The position numbers were made by a program, and so were the translations under genes. The notes beneath the pieces were generated by a model. The model saw nothing but the letters and a program-made list of their open reading frames with translations. It did not search any database and was not told where the DNA came from. DNA of 6,895 bases, from contig JAPLGF010000082.1 in the NCBI GenBank assembly GCA_026390275.1, positions 1-6,895 of the forward strand. Reading direction: 5' to 3'. Below, piece after piece: positions 1 to 5,987 of the stretch (positions within the stretch are counted from its first letter, which is position 1; every line of letters starts with the position of its first letter). This DNA comes from Candidatus Atribacteria bacterium. GTDB taxonomy: Bacteria; Atribacterota; Atribacteria; Atribacterales; Atribacteraceae.

Positions 1-261
1 GAACGGCATCGCAGCAAAGAATTCATCGAGTTTCTCTCCGAAGCGGACGAGTACTACCGGTCGGACTGGAAAATACGGATCATTCTGGATAACCACTCCA
101 TTCATCTGTCCCAGGAGACCAGGGGCTGGCTCAAGGAAAAACCCCATCGTTTCGAGTTCGTCTACACCCCAAAACCCGGTTCATGGTTGAACCTCATCGA
201 GGTTAATGCCTCCCCAGTGGTGTTTACCTGGACGTATAAACTGGATGAGATCACCGTTTAG
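1..261 (+). pseudogene. IS630-family transposase, 3' fragment with probable internal deletion
   Basis: The frame is open from the window edge to a TAG stop and encodes 86 visible residues of a DDE-type transposase. The second catalytic Asp is seen in LDNHS (visible residue 30), followed by FVYTPKPGSWLNLIE, whose final Glu (residue 67) is the third catalytic acid, 36 residues later. In the IS630 family this Glu is normally followed by an FFS-type helix and roughly 30 more residues before a C-terminal tail of the form VNA-PVVF-W-YK-DEI. Here that tail (VNASPVVFTWTYKLDEI) begins immediately after the Glu, so a segment of about 30 codons seems to be missing in frame. The N-terminal half lies outside the window. 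It is on the opposite strand to all other genes and converges on the transporter operon. No terminal inverted repeat was recognised downstream. The family call is firm; inactivity is inferred. Confidence 0.85.
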
Positions 262-308
262 TTATTGATATGTTATTAAAAGAACGATGCACCAGGTCTG
301 CGGGCTTA
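262..308. other. short intergenic gap between transposase remnant and transporter operon
   Basis: This AT-rich gap separates the converging transposase remnant and MalG-type permease gene. I see no convincing hairpin with a T-tract on either strand, so the transporter operon has no recognisable intrinsic terminator here. The outer end of the insertion sequence should fall in or near this stretch, but its boundary cannot be placed. Confidence 0.4.
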
Positions 309-1145
309 CTATTTGATTGCACCCCGGATTAAACCAGAAACGAAGTATTTTTGCAGGAACAGAAAGAAGATCATGGGAATGGTCATGATGAGAATTCCGG
401 CAACAGCAGATTGGCCATACATTGTTCCACGGACATCGGTGGGTAAATAGCTGACCACGGCAACAGTGGCTGGCTTAACCCTGGTCCCGGTAAGAATGAA
501 GGCAAAAAAGAATTCATTCAAGCACATAACAAAAGTATAAATAGCACAGGCAATGAGTCCAGGTTTTACCAGGGGGAGATCGATAGACCAGAATGCACGG
601 AGAGGGCTGCAACCATCGACCTTGGCCGCTTCACATAATTCAAGGGGTATTTCATTGAAAAAACTCCTCAAGAACCAGACGGCAAAGGGAATGTTGAAGG
701 CAGAATAGACGAGAATAATCCCGTGATAGGTATCCACGAAACCCCAACGGGAAAAAAGAGTATAGATTGGTAGAATAATGGCAACAGCAGGAGTCATACT
801 CTGGGAAAGGATCCAGAATGCAATATCTTCCTTCCTTTTGATATTGAACCGCGAGAGGCTATACCCCGCCAAACACGACACGACCAGAACCACTACCACG
901 CTGATGGAACTGATAATTAAGCTATTTTTGTAGTAAAACAGGAAGTCGCTATTTTTGATGACTTCCACCCAGAACTCAATAGTAGGCTTAAATAGTAACT
1001 TCGGAGGAAAGGTGAGTAAATCAACTCGACTTTTTATACTCACCACGAAAGTATAAAGAATCGGGAAAAGAGCGAAACAGAGAATGACGAAAATCAAAAA
1101 TGTTAATAACCCTTTTTTTAAATACGGGGAAATGAAACTCTTCAC
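309..1145 (-). CDS. carbohydrate ABC transporter permease, MalG type
   Basis: This 278-residue inner-membrane protein is one half of the translocation channel of a CUT1-type ABC importer. It has about six hydrophobic segments (near residues 13-35, 75-98, 108-130, 140-160, 197-218 and 245-265). The cytoplasmic EAA loop that contacts the ATPase is clear at residues 172-195 (EAAKVDGCSP, then LPLVKP). The C-terminal GLIRGAIK is the usual family ending, and the length is normal. The start is GTG at 1143-1145, supported by AGAAGG seven bases upstream. It lies 27 bases downstream of the MalF-type gene and is surely co-transcribed with it. It is the last gene of the operon visible; no ATPase, sugar hydrolase or regulator follows before the transposase remnant. 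The substrate cannot be read from the permease. Confidence 0.95.
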   Translation of the reverse strand: MKSFISPYLKKGLLTFLIFVILCFALFPILYTFVVSIKSRVDLLTFPPKLLFKPTIEFWVEVIKNSDFLFYYKNSLIISSISVVVVLVVSCLAGYSLSRFNIKRKEDIAFWILSQSMTPAVAIILPIYTLFSRWGFVDTYHGIILVYSAFNIPFAVWFLRSFFNEIPLELCEAAKVDGCSPLRAFWSIDLPLVKPGLIACAIYTFVMCLNEFFFAFILTGTRVKPATVAVVSYLPTDVRGTMYGQSAVAGILIMTIPMIFFLFLQKYFVSGLIRGAIK

Positions 1146-1152
1146 TTTAATA

Positions 1153-1158
1153 CCTTCT
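1153..1158 (-). promoter_or_regulatory. ribosome binding site fixing a GTG start
   Basis: On the minus strand this reads AGAAGG, seven bases before the GTG at 1143-1145. It supports GTG as the true start of the MalG-type permease, which begins with a typical short cytoplasmic tail (MKSFISPYLKKG). Confidence 0.7.
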
Positions 1159-1172
1159 CTTTTGACCAGTTT

Positions 1173-2039
1173 TTACGTACTCCGCACAAATTTTAAAAGG
1201 AATATGGACAAGAGTACCAGAATAACGAGCATGACATAGGACATGGCTGATGCATAGCCAAGTTCCAGATATCCGATCCCGGTGTAATAGACAACATAGC
1301 TCAAAATCTGCGTGGAGCGACCCGGGCCCCCTTTGGTCATGCTATAAACCAGGTCAAAAACCCGGAAAGCATCCATCATTCGGATAATAAGCACTAAAAA
1401 CACGAGGGGCTTAAGAAGAGGTAACGTAATAAACCGTAGAGTCTGCCACCCGGTAGCCCCATCAATTTTTGCAGCTTCATAGGGTTCCTGGGGGAGACTG
1501 GCCAAGCCTGCCGAAAGCATGATGATAAAAAAAGGAGACCACTCCCAAACGTAGGCAATCATCACCGAAAACAATGCCCAGCCGGGAGTGATAAGCCACT
1601 GAGGTCCCCGGATTCCCAATAGACTCAGCAGATAATTGACAAAACTATAATCAGGCATCAAGAGTAGACGCCAAACGATTCCAACTACGACTGGTGTGGT
1701 CGCCAGGGGAAGAATAAGAATATTCATAATGACTTTCTTTCCGAAAAAACTCTTTTGCAGAAGGAGTGATACCCCAAGACCGATAACGAAAGCAATGAGG
1801 GAAGTCCCGAACATGTAGAGAATGGTGAGACGCAGCCCATTCAAAAAATAAGAATCACGAAACATCCTGATAAAATTTTTGAAACCAACAAAAGCAATGG
1901 CTGAATCTGCCATTCCAAATGAGAAATTTGAAAAACTCAATCGGAGAGAGAAAATCAAGGGATAGATAACCAGAACCAGGAGAATACCCAGTGCAGGAGC
2001 TAAAAAATAATAGGGAAGGAGTTTTTCTTTTTTTATCAT
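1173..2039 (-). CDS. carbohydrate ABC transporter permease, MalF type
   Basis: This 288-residue inner-membrane protein is the partner permease of the importer. The first membrane segment (residues 9-32, ending IYPLIFSLRLSF) is characteristic of MalF/UgpA-type permeases. Further segments lie near 70-95, 103-125, 153-178, 207-228 and 262-284. The EAA loop is at residues 188-211 (EAAKIDGATGW, then LPLLKP), and the motif YSMTKGGPG at 232-240 is a strong signature of this subfamily. The ATG start has GGAG seven bases upstream. The gene sits about 95 bases downstream of the binding-protein gene, with a strong stem-loop between, and 27 bases upstream of the second permease. It lacks the long periplasmic loop of Escherichia coli MalF, as is usual for most members of the family. 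Confidence 0.95.
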   Translation of the reverse strand: MIKKEKLLPYYFLAPALGILLVLVIYPLIFSLRLSFSNFSFGMADSAIAFVGFKNFIRMFRDSYFLNGLRLTILYMFGTSLIAFVIGLGVSLLLQKSFFGKKVIMNILILPLATTPVVVGIVWRLLLMPDYSFVNYLLSLLGIRGPQWLITPGWALFSVMIAYVWEWSPFFIIMLSAGLASLPQEPYEAAKIDGATGWQTLRFITLPLLKPLVFLVLIIRMMDAFRVFDLVYSMTKGGPGRSTQILSYVVYYTGIGYLELGYASAMSYVMLVILVLLSIFLLKFVRST

Positions 2040-2079
2040 GTTATTGCTCCGCTACTTCATGAAAAAGAGACATCAAAAT

Positions 2080-2118
2080 GCCCCGTTCGGAAAGGGAGAA
2101 CTCTTCTCCGAACGGGGC
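2080..2118 (-). terminator. stem-loop between binding protein and permease genes (attenuating terminator or 3' stabiliser)
   Basis: A perfect 12-bp inverted repeat (GCCCCGTTCGGA at 2080-2091 and TCCGAACGGGGC at 2107-2118) encloses a 15-base loop that can add a few inner pairs around a bulge. On the minus strand it starts 16 bases after the binding-protein stop and is followed by ATTTTGATG and then TCTCTTTTTC, a broken T-rich tract. A stem at this position is typical of importer operons, where it lets binding-protein mRNA outnumber permease mRNA by partial termination or by blocking 3' exonucleases. The imperfect T-tract suggests read-through. Confidence 0.75.
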
Positions 2119-2134
2119 GGTAAACTGCTTCAGA

Positions 2135-3418
2135 TTACTGTTTCAGATATCCATCGCGACTTAAAATCTCTCGAAACTCCTGGTCCATTCGTTCTAATGC
2201 CGGTTTTGGCTCGATACTTCCATTCAGAACTTCGTTCAGCGTAACCGCACACTTCATCCAGAGCTCAACAATTGATTTAATCTGTGGCATGATGGTCGGG
2301 CTCTGTTCCAAAGTTTCAAAGAAAACCTTGTTGTTTGGCCATTTTTTCTGAACTTCCGGGTCTTTTAGTATCGACAAACGCGGGCATTCCATGTTCCCCA
2401 GGAGCTTCCTCTCCATTTCCTCGGAAGTCGCCCACTTCACCCATTCCCATGCCGCTTCTTTATTGCTCGAGAATTGGGAGATGGCCACAAACCACCCACC
2501 CAGGATGCTGTGACCGCCGGGAAGAGCCATGACATCAAACTTTCCAACGACTTTCGATTTTGCAGGATCAGCAAAGAACCATACACCATGAGTAAATCCA
2601 AAACTCATGGCTGCTTTTCCCTGTGCAAAGGCATCATAACTTTGGTCCAAGGAGTAACCAGTGACACCCTCTGGGGCGTATTTCTTCATTTCGAGAAGAA
2701 TATTCAATGCCTTTTCCCCACCCGGGGTATTCACCTGGGGTTCAAAAGTTTTCTTATCGTAATAATCCACTCCCTGGGAAGTAAGCAGACTTTGAAATTC
2801 GATGGCAAGCAGGGGATCGGGGGCTCCCATGAAAGAGATGCCGTAAGGATTGGGAGCATATTTTTCATTGATAGCCTTGATATCTTTCATGGCTTCATCC
2901 CAGTTCTTTGGTGGCTCAAAACCCATTTCTTTCATAATGTCAGTCCGGTAAAAGAGACATCCGGAGTTGACATGCAGTGGAAAACCATACCAGCGATCTT
3001 TATATTTGATGTGGGTGTTATAAAGTGCAGGATGAAAATCATCAGGTTGAACTTCCTTACTGTCCCGATTGACCCAATCAGTGAGATCCAGGAGCCATCC
3101 GCTGTCGACGCAGAACGGCATGAGAGCATAATCGAATTGGACCACATCATATTCGCTACTCTTGGCTTGCAGGACTGAAAGCATTTTTGGCTTCATGTCC
3201 ACATTTCCCAAGAGGTCAACCACCACTTTAATTCCGGTCTTTTCCTCAAACTCTTTGGTGAGGTTTTTGAGAGCTTCCTCACGTGGTTCCCATGCCATGG
3301 CCACATGGATGGTCTGTCCGGCATATTTGCTTTTTTCCTGAGCCAAAACCCACCCACTGAAAATCATTACGAAACATAGCATGATCATGACAATGAATCC
3401 AATTTGCAACTTTTTCAT
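2135..3418 (-). CDS. extracellular solute-binding protein, family 1 (sugar ABC importer)
   Basis: This 427-residue exported protein captures the solute and delivers it to the two permeases encoded downstream. Residues 1-26 form a signal peptide (MKKLQIG basic start, long hydrophobic core, VLA before Q27) cut by signal peptidase I. There is no lipobox Cys, so it is probably free in the periplasm. The mature part follows the family 1 pattern: TIHVAMAWEP with LTKEFEEKTGIKV near 36-65, YDVVQFDYALMP at 90-101, WYGFPLHVNSGCLFYRTD at 143-160, FAQGKAAM at 264-271 and the GGW-containing hinge near 300-312. Aromatic-rich stretches are consistent with carbohydrate or polyol binding, but the ligand is unknown. 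GGGGAGG lies six bases before the ATG. It is the first gene of the operon and is preceded by an unusual leader. Confidence 0.95.
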   Translation of the reverse strand: MKKLQIGFIVMIMLCFVMIFSGWVLAQEKSKYAGQTIHVAMAWEPREEALKNLTKEFEEKTGIKVVVDLLGNVDMKPKMLSVLQAKSSEYDVVQFDYALMPFCVDSGWLLDLTDWVNRDSKEVQPDDFHPALYNTHIKYKDRWYGFPLHVNSGCLFYRTDIMKEMGFEPPKNWDEAMKDIKAINEKYAPNPYGISFMGAPDPLLAIEFQSLLTSQGVDYYDKKTFEPQVNTPGGEKALNILLEMKKYAPEGVTGYSLDQSYDAFAQGKAAMSFGFTHGVWFFADPAKSKVVGKFDVMALPGGHSILGGWFVAISQFSSNKEAAWEWVKWATSEEMERKLLGNMECPRLSILKDPEVQKKWPNNKVFFETLEQSPTIMPQIKSIVELWMKCAVTLNEVLNGSIEPKPALERMDQEFREILSRDGYLKQ

Positions 3419-3514
3419 ACCTATCCTCCCCTTTTTTTAAAAGAGTTTACCATGTTAGATGGTTCTTTCTGTAAAAAGACAATACCATATGTATCGCCAC
3501 TCGTTGAGCGGTTA

Positions 3515-3583
3515 CTATTGAAGAGGTGTCCAATATGCCACGAAACCCTCCTTTCTGAAGGTTTCAAACAAACACAAAATCAT
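3515..3583 (-). CDS. candidate 22-residue leader peptide upstream of the binding-protein gene
   Basis: A small frame runs from ATG (3581-3583) to TAG (3515-3517) on the minus strand. A near-perfect Shine-Dalgarno site, AAAGGAGGT, precedes the ATG by five bases. The predicted peptide is MILCLFETFRKEGFVAYWTPLQ, which resembles no family I know. An in-frame GTG at codon 15 has its own AAAGGAGGG four bases upstream, which would give an 8-residue peptide. The hairpin at 3542-3565 lies inside this frame. It ends 96 bases before the binding-protein ATG. It could be a translated regulatory leader or chance; the strong Shine-Dalgarno site is the main support. Confidence 0.3.
   Translation of the reverse strand: MILCLFETFRKEGFVAYWTPLQ
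3542..3565 (-). promoter_or_regulatory. leader hairpin that hides a Shine-Dalgarno site
   Basis: On the minus strand GAAACCTTC (3565-3557) pairs with GAGGGTTTC (3550-3542) across a six-base loop, giving nine pairs with one G-U. The 3' arm and loop contain AAAGGAGGG, which precedes an in-frame GTG in the leader frame. There is no T-tract after it, so it is not an intrinsic terminator. It may control translation of the leader or mRNA stability. The fold is seen by eye only. Confidence 0.4.
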
Positions 3584-3599
3584 TTAAAACCTCCTTTAA

Positions 3600-3637
3600 A
3601 AAGTAACAATCTATAACCTTTCTGTCAATATTGCCAA
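3600..3637 (-). promoter_or_regulatory. candidate promoter(s) of the ABC importer operon
   Basis: Two overlapping sigma-70-like arrangements can be read on the minus strand. One is TTGGCA (3637-3632), 16 bases, TATAGA (3615-3610), which would start transcription near 3603 and leave the leader Shine-Dalgarno site intact. The other is a perfect TTGACA (3628-3623), 17 bases, TACTTT (3605-3600) with an extended TG, which would start near 3593, inside that Shine-Dalgarno site. Either would produce a leader of about 175-185 bases before the binding-protein ATG. Confidence 0.5.
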
Positions 3638-3740
3638 GAGTCAAAAGGAAGCAATACTTATTGATGATAAATAAATCCTTACAGGTATTTTAAAACCACC
3701 CAATGGAGAGAGAGGGTGAGGGGATCATTTTATCTCATGA

Positions 3741-3770
3741 TGGTGTCAGGGCCTTGACCTGGTATGGTTG
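3741..3770. repeat. hairpin repeat, copy A
   Basis: A 30-bp unit matching copy B at 4025-4054 at about 23 of 30 positions, in the same orientation. Its core folds as TGTCAGG (3744-3750), seven-base loop, CCTGGTA (3758-3764), including two G-U pairs if transcribed from the plus strand. Plus-strand TGGTTGTTTTT follows directly, so it could act as a weak plus-strand terminator, but no plus-strand gene ends here. Similarity to copy B continues weakly about 12 bases to the left. Confidence 0.55.
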
Positions 3771-3790
3771 TTTTTCACGATTCACAGTAT

Positions 3791-4006
3791 TCACAGCGGT
3801 GAATCAATGATTTTCATGAACGTTGCGGTCACGATCTTATTTCCATCCATCACCATAGTTGTCGGGCTGGTGTTTCCGGTAAGTGATCCACTCCAGTGAG
3901 CGAATTTGTATCCACTGGCCGGAAGGGCGGTTAGCTTGACCGAGGTGCCGCTCATATAGGTATCGTTTGGACTAAATTCTTCCTCTTCATATGAATCACT
4001 TCCTAT
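3791..4006 (-). pseudogene. remnant of an InlB/Flg_new_2-type bacterial repeat domain
   Basis: The minus-strand frame from 4006 to a TGA at 3791-3793 encodes about 71 residues with the classic pattern of InlB-B-like / Flg_new_2 extracellular repeats. It reads DTYMSGTSVKLTALPASGYK, then FAHWSGSLTGNTSPTTMVMD, then GNKIVTATF. The GTSVKLTA, GYKFAHWSG and VTATF blocks are the hallmarks. In the family this unit is a ~65-75 residue beta-rich module found in tandem, usually near the C-terminus of large secreted or cell-surface proteins. Here an in-frame TAA at 4007-4009 cuts off everything upstream. The only good in-frame start (ATG 3953-3955, giving 54 residues) falls inside the domain and has no clear Shine-Dalgarno site. 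The best reading is the stranded 3' end of a lost surface-protein gene. Hairpin repeats lie on both sides. Confidence 0.7.
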
Positions 4007-4024
4007 TTAATTTTCATCCCTTGC

Positions 4025-4054
4025 TGGTGCCAGGGTTTTGGCCTGGCATGGGGG
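4025..4054. repeat. hairpin repeat, copy B
   Basis: Second copy of the unit at 3741-3770. Its core is a perfect 7-bp stem, TGCCAGG (4028-4034) and CCTGGCA (4042-4048), around a seven-base loop. Most differences from copy A are C/T or A/G transitions. It lies about 60 bases downstream of the dipeptidase stop but has no T-tract on the minus strand, so it is not an obvious terminator for that gene. Confidence 0.55.
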
Positions 4055-4114
4055 TCTACCCTGAAAATGATGTTGAGATGTTGAGTTGGAAAAAACATCC
4101 TGCTTATCGTGGGG

Positions 4115-5860
4115 TTATTTCCCCTCCGGTTTTTGGTAGGTGGTGGGTCCCTGGGACCAGTTGGTCCGGTCCAGCCACTCTTTGGGATATCCGACGGGTT
4201 GAGCCATCTTTCCCCGTTCATTGATAAAACCGTCACTGTAACGAACGATGAGCTGATCGGCAAAAGACCACCAGTCAGCAATGGTTTTGTCCGCCTGCTG
4301 GGTACAGAAGGTGGTCAGGTATTCCCTCGCCACCTTTTCGTCTTTCTGATAGAGTTCCTGAGCGGTTTTGCCTACCGCCGGGAGGAGACGGAGTGCCGCC
4401 GTCTCATATTTATCCTGCATCGCCGTGATGTCAGCGTGCATATTGCTATATTTGAGTCCGGCCCAATTGGAAACGAAATTAAAAGCCCACCAGGCACTCT
4501 TCCGGTTGAATTCTGAGGTGTCACAAAGCGAAAACGATTCGGGAAGTGAATTGACTCCAGCATAAAAAGGAATGAAACAGGTATCACCGGGTTTGTCAAG
4601 ACCGAGCCACAGGATGCCACCAATCGAATCAGGAAGTTCTTTTCGTCCCTGGCAGATGGAAGTGAATCCACAGTATGTGACCGAAATCGGCCGTTCCCAG
4701 GCACCCTCAAGTTTTCGCTTGGGATCGCCCACATCACCCTGTCCATCGTAGGGTCCATAGAAACGGTCAGGATACCCATACGGTCCGGCAGCAATCCCCT
4801 GGGTGAGATCAAACTCGGTTCCTTCGTAATGATCGCGGTGAATCTTCATGATTTCCTGAAGAGTGAGTTTGTGGTCCGGCTTGATGGAGAACGGATAGTC
4901 TTTGGACAGACCATTTTCCACCCAGGGAAAAAAATTCTGCGAAGGAGCAATGAGGGAAAGGATCCGCCATACCCGGCGCAGAGAATAATAGGGGTGGTTA
5001 TATTCACCCAGGCTGACCGTTTTCAACCAATCAAGCTTTCCTTCAGCAGGGTTCCACCAACCGTGTTTTTGGGCAATCTCGAAGAGCCGGGGAGAAAACA
5101 TCATGTCCGGATCGTTGGGATCCACTTCCCGGATGCGAAATTCGTTGGCAGCCATAAAAACTTCACCATCGGGAACTTTCTTGGCCACCCATAGCCCACC
5201 AGTTCCCTCCGGGGAAGGAGCCATTTCCATAACCCAGGCTTCATCGGGATCCGCTACCGGCAGAGTTTCCCCGGTCGCGTAGTAACCGTACTCTTCGATA
5301 AGCGACCCCATCAGTTTCACTGCATCGCGGGCTTTGGTACACCGTTCAAGCGCCACCCGGGAGAGTTCAGAGGAATAGAAAATCCGTTTACCCGGTTCCG
5401 GTTCTGGGGTCAGCTTCGCTCCATCAGTGCATTCGCCAAACATCAACTGGTGTTCGTTCATAATCCCGTAGGATCCGTCGAAGTAAGCATAGGTGTGTGA
5501 GACCTGGGGGATGAAACCCAGGGGGATGGATCGGGGATAATCGGGTACATCGTGCCCCGGACCTCGATCAGTACTGCTGATACGGGGGTAACTGAAGCAG
5601 GCGTACTGGGGAAATTCCCCCATGGCAACCGCCGAACAGTATACAGCTCGTTGAGAACCCGCGTCATGATCCATAGCCGGAACGAAAATAATCCGTTCAT
5701 CGACAAGATCATTGTCGTCAGAATGAGTGACGATCATGGATCCATCAGCGGAAGCACCCTTCGTAATGATCATTGTCGTGCAGGAAAGGGCTCTCTGTGG
5801 AAAAAAAACACCTATGAGAACAAAAATCACCACCATGAAAAGACCAACCGATTTCAGCAT
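4115..5860 (-). CDS. secreted C69-family dipeptidase (Ntn hydrolase)
   Basis: This 581-residue protein belongs to peptidase family C69 (PepD-like), N-terminal nucleophile hydrolases that cleave dipeptides. A signal peptide covers residues 1-26 (LFMVVIFVLIGVFF core, ALS before C27). The family's catalytic Cys is C27 in CTTMIITKGASADGSMI, followed by HSDDN. Other hallmarks are YGIMNEHQLMFGE (131-143), EAWVMEM (207-213), FMAANEFRI (235-243), HRDHYEGTEFDLTQGIAAGP (341-360), DSIGGILWLGLD (411-422), CFIPFYAGVNSLP (428-440) and SAWWAFNFVSNWA (455-467). The length is full, though on the long side for the family. GAGGAGGG stands about seven bases before the ATG. Export suggests a role in peptide scavenging outside the cytoplasm. 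It appears to be a single-gene unit, with a strong terminator upstream and no clear one downstream. Confidence 0.95.
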   Translation of the reverse strand: MLKSVGLFMVVIFVLIGVFFPQRALSCTTMIITKGASADGSMIVTHSDDNDLVDERIIFVPAMDHDAGSQRAVYCSAVAMGEFPQYACFSYPRISSTDRGPGHDVPDYPRSIPLGFIPQVSHTYAYFDGSYGIMNEHQLMFGECTDGAKLTPEPEPGKRIFYSSELSRVALERCTKARDAVKLMGSLIEEYGYYATGETLPVADPDEAWVMEMAPSPEGTGGLWVAKKVPDGEVFMAANEFRIREVDPNDPDMMFSPRLFEIAQKHGWWNPAEGKLDWLKTVSLGEYNHPYYSLRRVWRILSLIAPSQNFFPWVENGLSKDYPFSIKPDHKLTLQEIMKIHRDHYEGTEFDLTQGIAAGPYGYPDRFYGPYDGQGDVGDPKRKLEGAWERPISVTYCGFTSICQGRKELPDSIGGILWLGLDKPGDTCFIPFYAGVNSLPESFSLCDTSEFNRKSAWWAFNFVSNWAGLKYSNMHADITAMQDKYETAALRLLPAVGKTAQELYQKDEKVAREYLTTFCTQQADKTIADWWSFADQLIVRYSDGFINERGKMAQPVGYPKEWLDRTNWSQGPTTYQKPEGK

Positions 5861-5921
5861 GGGAATCCCTCCTCAAAAAAATTCGTTCATTCTCCAATTA
5901 TGTATCGGATCATGCTCAATT

Positions 5922-5948
5922 TTTATAAGAAATCAGATGGGGATTCAA
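5922..5948 (-). promoter_or_regulatory. weak candidate promoter of the dipeptidase gene
   Basis: On the minus strand TTGAAT (5948-5943), 15 bases, TATAAA (5927-5922) resembles a sigma-70 promoter with a short spacer, overlapping the end of the upstream terminator's T-tract. It would give a leader of about 55 bases. The dipeptidase needs its own promoter because a strong terminator precedes it, but these boxes are only a moderate match. Confidence 0.3.
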
Positions 5949-5982
5949 AAAAAAGGGTTCCCCCTGACTCCTGGGGGAACCC
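5947..5982 (-). terminator. intrinsic terminator of the beta-sandwich protein gene
   Basis: On the minus strand a perfect 10-bp stem (GGGTTCCCCC at 5982-5973, GGGGGAACCC at 5964-5955) with an eight-base loop is followed at once by eight T residues (5954-5947). It begins five bases after the TAA of the upstream gene. This is a textbook rho-independent terminator and separates that gene from the dipeptidase. Confidence 0.95.
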
Positions 5983-5987
5983 ACGGT

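Larger units (their letters stand above)
3640..4114. other. long intergenic stretch with decayed sequence
   Basis: No intact gene is visible between the importer promoter region and the dipeptidase stop. Besides the repeat-domain remnant and hairpin copies A and B, it holds a purine-rich run (GGAGAGAGAGGGTGAGGGG at 3704-3722), a small ATCAT/ATGAT hairpin at 3724-3741, a 7-bp inverted repeat GATTCAC/GTGAATC at 3779-3805 over the remnant stop, and a tandem GATGTTGA x2 at 4069-4084. Nothing else was recognised. Confidence 0.5.

Noticed and set aside
289..305. Possible terminator of the importer operon after the MalG-type gene
   Set aside because: Only about three outer base pairs can form (GCA/TGC); the nearby TTCTTTTAAT is not preceded by a stable stem.
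3449..3463. Palindrome ACCAT-N5-ATGGT about 30 bases upstream of the binding-protein ATG as a repressor operator
   Set aside because: Five-base arms are common by chance, it lies well downstream of the candidate promoter, and no second copy or known regulator motif supports it.
3497..3511. Small hairpin CCACTC-GTT-GAGCGG just after the leader frame as an attenuator
   Set aside because: Only six pairs with one G-U on the minus strand and no T-tract after it; too weak to call a terminator.
3404..3616. Plus-strand frame of 70 codons across the importer leader
   Set aside because: It starts inside the binding-protein gene on the opposite strand, has no recognisable motif, and overlaps the candidate promoter and leader features on the other strand.
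3722..4054. A CRISPR-like repeat array based on the two hairpin units
   Set aside because: Only two diverged copies about 284 bases apart with a protein-domain remnant between them; spacing and copy number do not fit an array.
4109..4516. Plus-strand open frame of 135 codons opposite the dipeptidase gene, and similar frames at 2474-3178 and 5552-6146
   Set aside because: They lie antisense to well-recognised minus-strand genes, show no family-like motifs and have no supporting Shine-Dalgarno sites; they are shadows.
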